From the NCBI RefSeq assembly GCF_008929045.1, contig NZ_VFAH01000015.1:62001-126000 (forward strand): DNA of 64,000 nucleotides, read 5' to 3'. Source of the DNA: Noviherbaspirillum aerium (lineage in GTDB: Bacteria > Pseudomonadota > Gammaproteobacteria > Burkholderiales > Burkholderiaceae_D). Position numbers and translations under genes: made by a program. This document shows positions 33,342 to 42,800 of the stretch, piece by piece (the stretch's first letter is position 1; every line of letters starts with the position of its first letter). The notes under the pieces are model-generated. The model had not been told where the DNA came from, made no database searches, and saw nothing but the letters and a program-made list of their open reading frames with translations.

Positions 33342-34538
33342 ATGGACCTTAATTTCTCTCCCGAAGAACTTGCGTTCCGCCAGGAAGTGCGCGAGTTCGT
33401 CGCCAGCTCCCTGCCGGCGGATATTCAGCACAAGGTGCTCAACGGCCTGGTCCTGCACAGCGAAGACTACATCCGCTGGCAGAAGATCCTGCATGCCAAG
33501 GGCTGGGGCGGCTCCGGCTGGCGCAAGGAGTTCGGCGGCACCGGCTGGAGCGCCGGACAGCAATACATCTTCGAGGAGGAATGCGCCGCCGCCGGCGCGC
33601 CGCGCATGGTGCCCTTCGGCCTGAAGATGGTCGCTCCCGTCATCATGCAATACGGCTCGCCGGCGCAGCAGGAACGCTTCCTGCCGAAGATCCTGGCCGC
33701 CGACGAATGGTGGTGCCAGGGCTATTCGGAGCCGGGCTCCGGCTCCGACCTGGCCTCGGTCAAGACGCGCGCCGTGCTTGAAGGCGACCATTACGTCGTC
33801 AACGGCCAGAAAACCTGGACCACGCAGGGCCAGTATGCGGACTGGATTTTCTGCCTGGTGCGCACCGATGCCGAAGTCAAGCCGCAGCGCGGCATCTCCT
33901 TCCTGCTGATCGACATGAAGACGCCCGGCATCACCGTGCGCCCGATCATCACGATGGACGGCGCCCATGAAGTCAATGAAGTCTGGTTCGAGAACGTGCG
34001 CGTGCCGGTGGAAAACCGCGTCGGCGAAGAGAACGCCGGCTGGACCTATGCGAAATTCCTGCTCGGCCACGAGCGCACCAACATTGCCGGCATCGGCATC
34101 GCCAAGCGCGAGATCGCGCGCCTCAAGCGCATCGCCACGCTGGAAACCAAGAACGGCAAGCCGCTGATCAAGGACCCGATGTTCGCCTCGCGCATCGCCC
34201 AGGTCGAAATCGACCTGACCGCGCTGGAGATCACCAACCTGCGCGTGCTGTCGGCGGAAGCCGCGCACCGGGCGCCGGGACCCGAAGCCTCGATCCTGAA
34301 GATCAAGGGCACCGAGATCCAGCAGGCCATCACGGAACTGCTGGTGCAGGCGGTGGGCACCTATGCGCTGCCGCTGCGCCGCGACGCCATGGCCGCCGGT
34401 TACCAGGGCGATGCGGTGGGGCCGTTCTATGCGACGCCGCTGGCCGCCAATTACCTGAACATGCGCAAGCTGTCGATCTACGGCGGCTCGAACGAAATCC
34501 AGAAGAACATCATCTCGCAGATGATCCTTGGCCTGTAG
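33342..34538 (+). CDS. pimC: Pimeloyl-CoA dehydrogenase-type acyl-CoA dehydrogenase, large subunit
   Basis: This 398-residue flavoprotein matches the large subunit of the two-subunit pimeloyl-CoA dehydrogenases. Motifs include YSEPGSGSDLASVKTRA, GQKTWTTQGQYADWIFCLVRTD and IYGGSNEIQKNIISQMILGL, with a position for the catalytic base in the GGSNEIQ segment. It should introduce the 2,3-double bond in dicarboxylyl-CoA. It lies 9 bases before pimD, as in other Pim clusters. The name is by family resemblance. Confidence 0.85.
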   Translation: MDLNFSPEELAFRQEVREFVASSLPADIQHKVLNGLVLHSEDYIRWQKILHAKGWGGSGWRKEFGGTGWSAGQQYIFEEECAAAGAPRMVPFGLKMVAPVIMQYGSPAQQERFLPKILAADEWWCQGYSEPGSGSDLASVKTRAVLEGDHYVVNGQKTWTTQGQYADWIFCLVRTDAEVKPQRGISFLLIDMKTPGITVRPIITMDGAHEVNEVWFENVRVPVENRVGEENAGWTYAKFLLGHERTNIAGIGIAKREIARLKRIATLETKNGKPLIKDPMFASRIAQVEIDLTALEITNLRVLSAEAAHRAPGPEASILKIKGTEIQQAITELLVQAVGTYALPLRRDAMAAGYQGDAVGPFYATPLAANYLNMRKLSIYGGSNEIQKNIISQMILGL

Positions 34539-34547
34539 GAGCACCCA

Positions 34548-35684
34548 ATGGACTTTACCTTTACCGAAGAACAGCAGATGCTGCAGGACACCACCCGCCG
34601 CTTCATCGCCAAGGATTATGGCTTTGAAGCGCGCAGGCAGATCAAGGAAAAATCGCCGGAGGGCTTCAGCCGCGAAGTCTGGCAGAGCCTGGCCGACATC
34701 GGCCTGCTGGCTCTCAACGTACCGGAGGAAGAAGGCGGTCTCAACGGCAGTGCCATCGACAACATGCTGGTAATGAATGCCGTTGGCGAGGGCCTGCTGC
34801 TGGAGCCCTACCTGGCCAGCGCCGTGATGGCCACCCGCACCCTGTCCGCGCTGGGCAGCGAAGCGCAGCGCGCCGAACTGCTGCCGGCACTGGCGGCCGG
34901 GGAAAAGATCGCGGTGCTCGCGCATGAAGAACCGCAGACCCGTTTCGACCGCATGGACATCCAGACCCGTGCCTGGCCGGTCGGCAACGGCTACCTGGTC
35001 ACGGGCCACAAGAGCGTGGTCGCGCACGGCGCCTCCGCCGACACGGTATTGGTCACGGCGCGCATCGGCAGGGCCGGCGAAGAAGGCCCGCTGGCGGTAT
35101 TCCGCGTGCAGTCCGACGCACCGGGACTGCGCAAGCTGGCCTACCGCACCGTCGACGGCGTTCCGGCCTGCGAGCTCTGGCTCAACCAGGTGTTCGTGCC
35201 GGCCGATGCCCGCCTGAACGGCGCCGAGGATGCCGAAGCCAGGCTTGGCGACGTGCTGGACTTCGCCCTGGCCGCGGTCTGCGCCGAAGCGGTCGGCGCG
35301 CTCGACAAGCTGCTTGCCGCCACCGTCGAATACACCCGCAACCGCAAGCAGTTCGGCCAGCCGATCGCCAAGTTCCAGGCCCTGCAGCATCGGATGGCGG
35401 ACATGGTGCTGCATATCGAGCAGGCGCGTTCGATGAGCTATCTGGCCGCGGTGCGCTGCACCGATCCTGATCCGCAGGCACGTCAGCGCGCGATGTCGGC
35501 GGCCAAGGTCGTCGTTGGCCAGGCATGCCGCTATGTCGGCCAGCAGGCGGTGCAGCTGCACGGGGGAATGGGAGTGACCGATGAGCTTGACGTCAGCCAT
35601 TACTTCAAGCGGCTGATGGCGATCGAGCTGCAATTCGGCAGCAGCGATCAGCATCTGGAGCAGTACGCAGCGCAGCTGGCTTGA
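34548..35684 (+). CDS. pimD: Pimeloyl-CoA dehydrogenase-type acyl-CoA dehydrogenase, small subunit
   Basis: This 378-residue acyl-CoA dehydrogenase homologue is the partner of the preceding large subunit. It has the FAD-binding dehydrogenase scaffold with GHKSVVAHGASADTVLVTAR and the C-terminal ARSMSYLAAVRCTD...GQQAVQLHGGMGVTDELDVSHYFKRL. It ends the operon. The start ATG 34548 has AGGAG 6 bases upstream. Two-subunit ACADs of this type form heterotetramers; this pair is presumed to do so. Confidence 0.85.
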   Translation: MDFTFTEEQQMLQDTTRRFIAKDYGFEARRQIKEKSPEGFSREVWQSLADIGLLALNVPEEEGGLNGSAIDNMLVMNAVGEGLLLEPYLASAVMATRTLSALGSEAQRAELLPALAAGEKIAVLAHEEPQTRFDRMDIQTRAWPVGNGYLVTGHKSVVAHGASADTVLVTARIGRAGEEGPLAVFRVQSDAPGLRKLAYRTVDGVPACELWLNQVFVPADARLNGAEDAEARLGDVLDFALAAVCAEAVGALDKLLAATVEYTRNRKQFGQPIAKFQALQHRMADMVLHIEQARSMSYLAAVRCTDPDPQARQRAMSAAKVVVGQACRYVGQQAVQLHGGMGVTDELDVSHYFKRLMAIELQFGSSDQHLEQYAAQLA

Positions 35685-35812
35685 GCGGACGTCCGAGGTA
35701 AGGGGGGCGGCGCGAGACTTCCGCTCCGCTCGCCTCGCCGCTCATGGGCGGCTCCAAGTCCGCGAGCGCAACGCGTCCATTGCGAAACCCTCTATCCTTC
35801 ACGACTTCCCGA

Positions 35813-35832
35813 CCTCCCCCTGAAAGGGGAGG
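35813..35832. terminator. Hairpin between convergent genes
   Basis: CCTCCCC and GGGGAGG form a 7-bp stem between the end of pimD and the convergent ligase gene. There is no good U-tract, so it is only a possible terminator. Confidence 0.4.
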
Positions 35833-35918
35833 AATGTTCTATATCCGGCGCCAGCTATCGGATTGGTTGAAACGAAGGATGCCCCACGCAAGCTCTTCCA
35901 TTCCCTTCCAAAAACCTC

Positions 35919-37520
35919 CTACTCCTTCAACAACCTCCGCAGCACCTTCCCTGTTCCGGTAGCCGGAAGCTCCGACCGGAATTCAATCATCTTCGGCACC
36001 TTGTAAGGCGACATCTGGTCCCTGCTCCACTGGATGATTTCCTCCGCCGACGTGCCGGCCGCCTCGGGCTTGAGCACGATCACCGCTTTGATGACCTCGC
36101 CCTTGCTGGGATCGGGAATGCCGATGACGGCAGCCTGCCGCACGGCCGGATGCTTGATCAGGATGGTTTCCACTTCCTCGGGGAACACGCTGTAGCCCGA
36201 TACCTTGATCATTTCCTTGAAGCGGCCGCTGAACGTCAGATAGCCGTCCTCGTCGAGCTTGCCCATGTCGCCGGTATGCACCCAACCTTCGCGCAGGGTT
36301 GCGGCGGTGGCTTCCGGCTTGTTCCAGTAGCCCTTGAAGTTGCCGGCGCTGCGCAGCGTGATCTCTCCCATCTGCCCCGCGGGCAACGCTGCTCCGCTCT
36401 GCTGGTCGACGATGCGGCATTCGACGCCCGGCATCAGCCGTCCCTGCGTACCCCACTTGACCGCATCGCGCGGCGTATAGGTGTCGCAGGTATGCGTCTC
36501 CGACAATCCATAGGCGGCCTCGAAGGTTTGGCAGCCGCCGGTGAAATCGCGCCACTGTTCGGCCAGCGGCTGCGTCAGCGTAATGCCGAAACTGGTGCAG
36601 GGATTGACCTTGAGCGAGCGCAGGTCGTAATTCCCCGCATCGGGCAGCTGCATCACTGCGACGTTCATCGGGGCGATGCTGTACCAGTGGCTGACCTTGT
36701 AGCGGTCAATCGCCTGCAGCACCGAACGCGGATCGAAGCGGTGCATCAGGATGGCCGTGGCCCCGCTGTAGATGGTGACATTCAGACCCATCAGCATGCC
36801 GGCAATATGGTACAGCGGCGCAATCGCCAATGTGACGGTGTCCTTGTCGACGCCGGCGGCAAAGGTGGCGCAGGCGGTCTTGAAGAGCGCATTGCGGTAG
36901 GTGAGCATCGCGCCCTTCGGCATGCCTGTGGTGCCGGAGGTATAGGTCATCAGCACCACGTCCTCCATGTCCAGTTCCGGGCACGGTGGCGTCGGCATGC
37001 CTGCGAGTGACTCCAGCAGGTCCATCGTGTTCGCGGCTGGAATTTTCGGGGCGCGAAGTTCCGGCGGCACATCGACGGTGGGCTCCTGCGGCAGCAGGTC
37101 GCCGTAGGATGTCAGGAATACATGCTTGAGCGGCGTCCTGTCCATGACCTCGCGGACTATGGGATACAGATTGTCGGCAGCGACAATCACTTCCGCACCG
37201 ACATCCGATACCTGGTATTCAAGCTCATGTTTCTTGAACAGCGGGCTGCAGGGACTGACGATCGCGCCCAGTTTCTGGATGCCGAAATGCGCGATCGCGT
37301 ATTGCGGGCAATTGTTCAGGAACAGCACCACACGGTCGCCCTTTTTCACTCCGAGGCTGTCCAACCTGGCGGCGAAGCGGTCGCTCATGTCATCGATCTG
37401 CCGATAGCTCAACGCCTGGCCATACCAGACATAGGCCGGCTTGTCGGGCTGCGTGCGCGCATGCTGGCGCAGATATTCATGCAGCGGCTTTTCTTCCTGC
37501 AAATAGGCAATCGCGTTCAT
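35919..37520 (-). CDS. Acyl-CoA synthetase (fatty-acid/dicarboxylate-CoA ligase)
   Basis: The 533-residue AMP-forming ligase starts at ATG 37520 with GGAG 8 bases upstream. It has the adenylate motif MTYTSGTTGMPKGAMLTY, YGLSETHTCDTY, GWVHTGDMGKLDEDGYLTF and the catalytic Lys in GTGKVLRRLL. It is probably the second activating enzyme of the island. It is divergent from the TetR gene and should be controlled by it through the palindrome in the shared promoter. The acid it activates is not deducible. Confidence 0.9.
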   Translation of the reverse strand: MNAIAYLQEEKPLHEYLRQHARTQPDKPAYVWYGQALSYRQIDDMSDRFAARLDSLGVKKGDRVVLFLNNCPQYAIAHFGIQKLGAIVSPCSPLFKKHELEYQVSDVGAEVIVAADNLYPIVREVMDRTPLKHVFLTSYGDLLPQEPTVDVPPELRAPKIPAANTMDLLESLAGMPTPPCPELDMEDVVLMTYTSGTTGMPKGAMLTYRNALFKTACATFAAGVDKDTVTLAIAPLYHIAGMLMGLNVTIYSGATAILMHRFDPRSVLQAIDRYKVSHWYSIAPMNVAVMQLPDAGNYDLRSLKVNPCTSFGITLTQPLAEQWRDFTGGCQTFEAAYGLSETHTCDTYTPRDAVKWGTQGRLMPGVECRIVDQQSGAALPAGQMGEITLRSAGNFKGYWNKPEATAATLREGWVHTGDMGKLDEDGYLTFSGRFKEMIKVSGYSVFPEEVETILIKHPAVRQAAVIGIPDPSKGEVIKAVIVLKPEAAGTSAEEIIQWSRDQMSPYKVPKMIEFRSELPATGTGKVLRRLLKE

Positions 37521-37654
37521 CGGTTTGTCTCCTCTCCTGCCGTTCTTGATAGGCATGACGGCGCATTCTGACGTTGGAAGCATGTCGTCACACCATCGGC
37601 AACGTTTTGATCTGCATCAATCCGACACAGGCTTGCGCAAAGTACCTACCGGAC

Positions 37655-37671
37655 GGTATAAACTTTATACC
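37655..37671. promoter_or_regulatory. TetR operator candidate over divergent promoters
   Basis: GGTATAAACTTTATACC is a near-perfect 17-base palindrome, with a further GGTATATT half-site at 37676. A plus-strand promoter TTGCGC (37633-37638) with TATAAA (37657-37662) overlaps it, so binding would block both the TetR gene and the ligase gene. Confidence 0.7.
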
Positions 37672-37740
37672 CATTGGTATATTCTTGCTTATCACGACCT
37701 GCCGAGCATGCGCATGGAAGTACGAACCGGAACCACGACA

Positions 37741-38454
37741 ATGAAAAATGCCGCAGGCGCAAGGCGCCCTGTTCCGTCGCAGGCGTCCGCACGCAAGCAG
37801 GTACGCAATGCCATCGCGGAAAACGTGCACGACCAGAAGCGCGAGCACATCCTGCGCATCGCGGAAGATCTTTTCTACCGCCGCGGCTTCACGGTCACGA
37901 CCATCTCCGACATCGTGCAGGAACTCGGCGTTACCAAGCCTTTCCTTTACTACTATTTCAAGAGCAAGGACGATATTTTCGAAACGCTATGCTGGCGCGC
38001 ATCTCATGCCTGCCTGACGGCGATGCACTTCGATAGCGTCGACGTCCGGCCGGCAATCGTGCGGCTGCAGGAAGGCCTTCATCGCTTCGCCACCGCAAAC
38101 ATTACCTACTTCAAGTCCGGCACCTTCGCCTACCGCGAAGGCGGCGCACTGCAGCCCGTGTTCCTGAAAAAGCTGCGCACGATGGCGCGGCGCTTCTACC
38201 GCGAACTCTGCGCATTGCTTGAGCAGGCGCGCGCCGACGGTGATCTCGATTTCGACGACGCCAAGCTGACGGCGCTGTCCATCGGCAGCATCGCCGGCTT
38301 CATGTACACCTGGTACAACCCTGACGGGCGCCTCTCCCCTGACGAAATGGTGGAGGAAATGACGCGCATCCTGCTCAAGATCGCAGGCGTGCGCGGGCAG
38401 GCGGCTCCCGCCAGGGCACGCAAGACGGCAAGGAAACGCAAGGCACCGGAATAA
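37741..38454 (+). CDS. TetR-family transcriptional regulator
   Basis: The 237-residue protein has a TetR-type DNA-binding domain (KREHILRIAEDLFYRRGFTVTTISDIVQELGVTKPFLYYYFKSKDDIFETL, about 37-87), a helical ligand domain and a Lys/Arg-rich C-terminus. I select ATG 37741, which has CCGGAA 8 bases upstream; ATGs at 37708 and 37714 are also possible. FadR/PsrA-like TetR proteins of fatty-acid degradation sense acyl-CoA. It is divergent from the ligase gene and shares a palindromic operator with it, so autoregulation is expected. Confidence 0.88.
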   Translation: MKNAAGARRPVPSQASARKQVRNAIAENVHDQKREHILRIAEDLFYRRGFTVTTISDIVQELGVTKPFLYYYFKSKDDIFETLCWRASHACLTAMHFDSVDVRPAIVRLQEGLHRFATANITYFKSGTFAYREGGALQPVFLKKLRTMARRFYRELCALLEQARADGDLDFDDAKLTALSIGSIAGFMYTWYNPDGRLSPDEMVEEMTRILLKIAGVRGQAAPARARKTARKRKAPE

Positions 38455-38550
38455 GAACAACGAGCACCAGCAAAAAGCAAAGGCGCCTGGCACACCAGTC
38501 ACACTAGACACACCAGGCACAAGCACCGACCCATCGACAAGGAGACAGTC

Positions 38551-39804
38551 ATGAAACAGGTAGTGGCAAGCATTGCCGTCGCGGCATTCGGCATCCTCGG
38601 CGCATCACAAGCTGCGGCGCAGGAAAGCATCAAGCTGGCGTTCATCGATCCCTTGAGCGGTCCCTTCGCCGATGTCGGCGAGATCATGCTGTCGCACATC
38701 CGCTTCGCCATCGATGACATCAATGCCAAGGGCGGCGTGCTCAACGGCAGCAAGCTGGAACTCATGACGCTGGACAACAAGCTGTCGGCACAGGAAAGCC
38801 TGACGGCGCTCCAGGCGGCGATCGATGCCGGCGCGAAGGTGGTGTTTACCGGCGGGTCGGGTTCGTCCGCGGTGAGCGCGATGGTCGAGGCTGCCAACAA
38901 GCACAATGAGCGCAATCCGGACAAGGCGATCCTGATCGTGAATCATTCCTCGATCGACCCCGACCTCACCGGCAAGAACTGCAGCTTCTGGCACTTCACC
39001 ACCGAAGCCAACACCGCGATGAAGATGAAGGCGCTGACTGGCTTCATGAAGGAAAAGCAGGATATCAAGAAGGTCTACCTGCTGAACCAGGATTATGCGC
39101 ATGGCCGGGTCTGGGCCAAGCTCGGCAAGGAAATGCTGAGTTCCGCCCGCAGCGACGTGCAGTTCGTCGGAGAGGATTTTCATGCGATCGGCAAGGTGAA
39201 GGACTTCTCGCCGTATGTAGCCAAGATCAAGGCCAGCGGGGCAGATACAGTCATCTCCGGCAATTGGGGCAGCGATCTCAACCTGCTGCTCAAGTCGGCC
39301 GCCGATTCCGGCATGAACCTGCGCTACATCAATCACAGTGCGGGCGCCCTGCCGGGCGCGGTGTTCGCCGTATCGCAGGCCAAGCTCGGGCAGCTGACCT
39401 GGGTTGGAGAATGGCACCAGAACATCGAGAGCCCCAACGTGACGCCGGTGGCATCGGCTTACAAGCAGCGTTTCAACAAGCCCTTCCTCGCGCCGCGCAT
39501 GGACATGACGCCGCGCATGGTGGCCGCCGCGATCAACAAGGCCAACTCGAGCTCGCCGTTGAAGATCGCACTTGCGCTGGAAGGAATGACGTATGCGTCC
39601 ATCATCGGCGACGTCACCATGCGCAAGGAAGACCACCAGCTTCTGCTGCCGCAGATCGTCTCGACGGTAGCGCCGGTCGACAACAAGACGGTGAAGTCCG
39701 GCGTCGAAGGAACCAGCTACGGCTTCCGTACCGAAACGACGGTCGAAGGGAAGGACCTTGCGCTGCCAACCGAATGCAAGATGCGCCGTCCCGCGGGCGC
39801 ATGA
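38551..39804 (+). CDS. Periplasmic ligand-binding protein of branched-chain amino-acid ABC type
   Basis: The 417-residue protein starts with a signal peptide (MKQVVASIAVAAFGILGASQAAAQ) and is a type I periplasmic binding protein of the LivJ/Leu-binding class (FIDPLSGPFADVGEIMLSHIRFAIDDINAKGGVLNGSKLELMTLDNKLSAQESL). An AGGAG sits 7 bases upstream. No permease or ATPase genes are nearby. It precedes the carboxylase by 27 bases, so it probably delivers an organic acid or fatty acid to this pathway; the ligand is unknown. Confidence 0.85.
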   Translation: MKQVVASIAVAAFGILGASQAAAQESIKLAFIDPLSGPFADVGEIMLSHIRFAIDDINAKGGVLNGSKLELMTLDNKLSAQESLTALQAAIDAGAKVVFTGGSGSSAVSAMVEAANKHNERNPDKAILIVNHSSIDPDLTGKNCSFWHFTTEANTAMKMKALTGFMKEKQDIKKVYLLNQDYAHGRVWAKLGKEMLSSARSDVQFVGEDFHAIGKVKDFSPYVAKIKASGADTVISGNWGSDLNLLLKSAADSGMNLRYINHSAGALPGAVFAVSQAKLGQLTWVGEWHQNIESPNVTPVASAYKQRFNKPFLAPRMDMTPRMVAAAINKANSSSPLKIALALEGMTYASIIGDVTMRKEDHQLLLPQIVSTVAPVDNKTVKSGVEGTSYGFRTETTVEGKDLALPTECKMRRPAGA

Positions 39805-39831
39805 TCCGCTTCATACAAGAACATCATCACA

Positions 39832-42800
39832 ATGACAGTACATACCCTGCTCATCGCCAATCGCGGTGAAATCGCCATCCGCATCGCCCGCGCGGCGGCG
39901 GAACTCGGCATCCGCACCGTAGCCGTCTATTCCGAGGACGATGCCGCCTCGCTGCACGTGCGCAAGACCGACGAGGCGCGCGCCCTTCAAGGCAGGGGCG
40001 CTCCTGCCTACCTCGACATCGAACAGATCGTGGCAGCGGCCCGCAAAGCCGGCTGCGATGCGGTCCATCCCGGCTATGGATTCCTCAGCGAAAACGCCGC
40101 TTTCGCGCGCCGCTGCGCGGAAGCGGGCCTGCATTTCGTCGGCCCGCAGCCGGAAGTGCTGGAACTGTTCGGCGACAAGGCGCGTGCCCGCGGCCTCGCC
40201 GTGCAGCAGCAGGTGCCGGTGGTCGCCGGCACGCCGGGCGGCGCCAGCGTGGAACAGGTCCGGGATTTCATGTCCGCCCTCGGACCGCAAGCGGCGATCA
40301 TGATCAAGGCCCTCGCCGGCGGCGGCGGTCGCGGCATGCGCGCAGTGGATGACATCGCCGGCATCGAGGAAGCCTATGCCCGCTCCCGTTCGGAAGCGCT
40401 GGCCGCTTTCGGCAACGGCGAGTTGTATGCGGAAGCGCTGGTGCGGCGCGCGCGCCATATCGAGGTCCAGGTGATCGGCGACGGCAGCGGCGCGGTCAGC
40501 CACCTGTGGGAGCGTGAATGCACCCTGCAGCGGCGCAACCAGAAACTGGTCGAGATTGCGCCGAGCCCATCGCTGACGCCGCTGCTTCGCAAGCGCATCA
40601 CCGATGCCGCATTGCGCATGGCGGCGTCGGTCCGCTACCGGGGGCTCGGCACCTTCGAATTCCTGCTCGATGCCGACGGCTCCGGCGACGATGCCGCCTT
40701 CACCTTCATGGAAGCGAACCCGCGCCTGCAGGTGGAGCATACCGTGACCGAGGAAGTGACCGGAATCGATCTGGTCAAGGCCCAGCTGCGCATTGCCGGC
40801 GGACAGTCGCTGCGCGAACTCGACCTTCTTCAGGAAAGCATACCGTCCCCTCGCGGCCATGCGATCCAGCTGCGCATCAACATGGAAAGCATGACGCCGG
40901 ACGGCGGCGCCCTCCCGGGCGGCGGCACGCTGGAAGTGTTCGAGCCGCCGTCCGGTCCGGGCATCCGCGTGGACAGTTTCGGCTACGCCGGCTATGCGAC
41001 CAGCCCGAACTTCGATTCCCTGCTCGCCAAGCAGATCACGCACCTGCCGTCCGGCGGTTTCGCCGAGGCGATGGCGAAGGCCTATCGCGCCCTGTGCGAA
41101 TTCCGTATCGAGGGCGTGGACACGAATATCTCCTTCCTGCAAAGCCTGCTCAGACATCCGGATGTGATCGCCAATCGGGTGGATACCCGTTTTGTCGAGG
41201 CGAATATGCGGCAACTGCTGTCGGCGGGAAACGCGCACCGTGCGCTGTACGTGACGACGCGGACGACGGCAGGCCGTTCTGGTGCCGCGGGGCGCACGCA
41301 TGGCGAATCGGACGCGCCGCCGGGCACGGTGGCGGCCGCTGCGCCGATGCAGGGTTCGGTGGTCGGCATCGATGTCGCCGAAGGCGCCCAGGTGCATGCC
41401 GGCCAGCAGATCGCGGTGCTGGAAGCCATGAAGATGGAACATATCGTCAAGGCCGAGACCAGCGGCATCGTCCGCAAGATCGTGGCGGCGAAGGGCGATG
41501 TGCTCGGGCATGGCCAGGCGCTGCTCTACCTGGAGCCGGCGGAGGTCGACGCCGCGCATCATGCCGGCGAGGATGAAGCCGACCTCGACCGGCTGCGCCC
41601 CGACCTAGAGGAAGTGCGGATGCGGCATGCCATCGGACTCGATGCGCAGCGCCCCGATGCCGTCGCCAGGCGGCGCAAGACGGGCCAGCGGACCGCGCGC
41701 GAAAACATCGACGACTTGTGCGATGCCGGCAGCTTCATCGAATATGGCGCACTGGCTTTGGCGGCGCAGCGGCGCCGGCGCTCCATCGAAGAACTGATCC
41801 GCATCAGCCCGGCCGACGGGCTGGTGGCCGGCATTGGCAGCATCAACGGCGCCCGGTTCGGCGACGACAAATCGCGCTGCATGGTGATGTCCTATGACTA
41901 CACCGTGTTCGCCGGCACGCAGGGCATGATGAACCACAAGAAGACCGACCGCATGTTCCAGCTCGCGCAGGAATGGAAGCTGCCGGTGGTGCTGTTCGCG
42001 GAAGGCGGCGGCGGCCGTCCGGGCGATACCGATGCGGTGCTGGTGGCGGGGCTCGATGTGATGTCTTTCATCAATTTCGCCCGCCTCAGCGGGCTCGTCC
42101 CGCGCGTGGGCATCGTGTCCGGCCGCTGCTTTGCCGGCAATGCCGCCTTCCTCGGCTGCTGCGATGTGATCATTGCCACCGAAAACGCCACCATCGGCAT
42201 GGGCGGGCCGGCGATGATCGAAGGCGGCGGCCTCGGCGTGTTCCAGCCGGAAGAGGTCGGCCCGGTCAGCATGCAGGCGCCCAACGGCGTTATCGATATC
42301 ATGGTCAGGGATGAGGAAGAGGCGGTGCGCGCGGCGAAGCAGTATCTGTCCTACTTCCAGGGCGCGGTCAGTGAATGGGAATGCGCCGACCAGCGCGAAC
42401 TGCGCAGGCTGATCCCCGAGAACCGCCTGCGTTCCTACGACATCCGCAAGGTGATCGAGACGCTGGCCGACAAGGATTCCGTGCTGGAACTGCGCCGCCG
42501 GTTCGGCGTAGGCATCATCACCGCGCTGGTGCGCATCGAAGGCCGCCCGTTCGGCCTGATCGCCAACAATTCCATGCATCTCGGCGGCGCGATCGATGCC
42601 GATGCGGCGGACAAGGCGGCGCGCTTCATGCAGCTGTGCGACGCCTTCGACCTGCCCATCGTCTCGCTTTGCGACACGCCGGGCTTCATGGTAGGGCCGG
42701 AGGCGGAAAGCACGGCGATGGTGCGGCATGTATCGCGCATGTTCGTCACCGCCGGCAGTATCGACGTGCCCTTCTTCACCATCGTGCTGCGCAAGGGCTA

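Noticed and set aside
33291-35654. A very long open frame on the minus strand opposite the two pimeloyl-CoA dehydrogenase-type genes
   Set aside because: It mirrors the third-codon-position GC bias of the real genes, has no domain or start signal and is rich in Arg, His and Gly. The plus-strand proteins match known families throughout.
38486-38522. Repeated CACACCAG/CACTAG-like motif before the binding-protein gene
   Set aside because: The repeats are short and imperfect, and neither a CRISPR-like spacing nor a clear operator symmetry is present.
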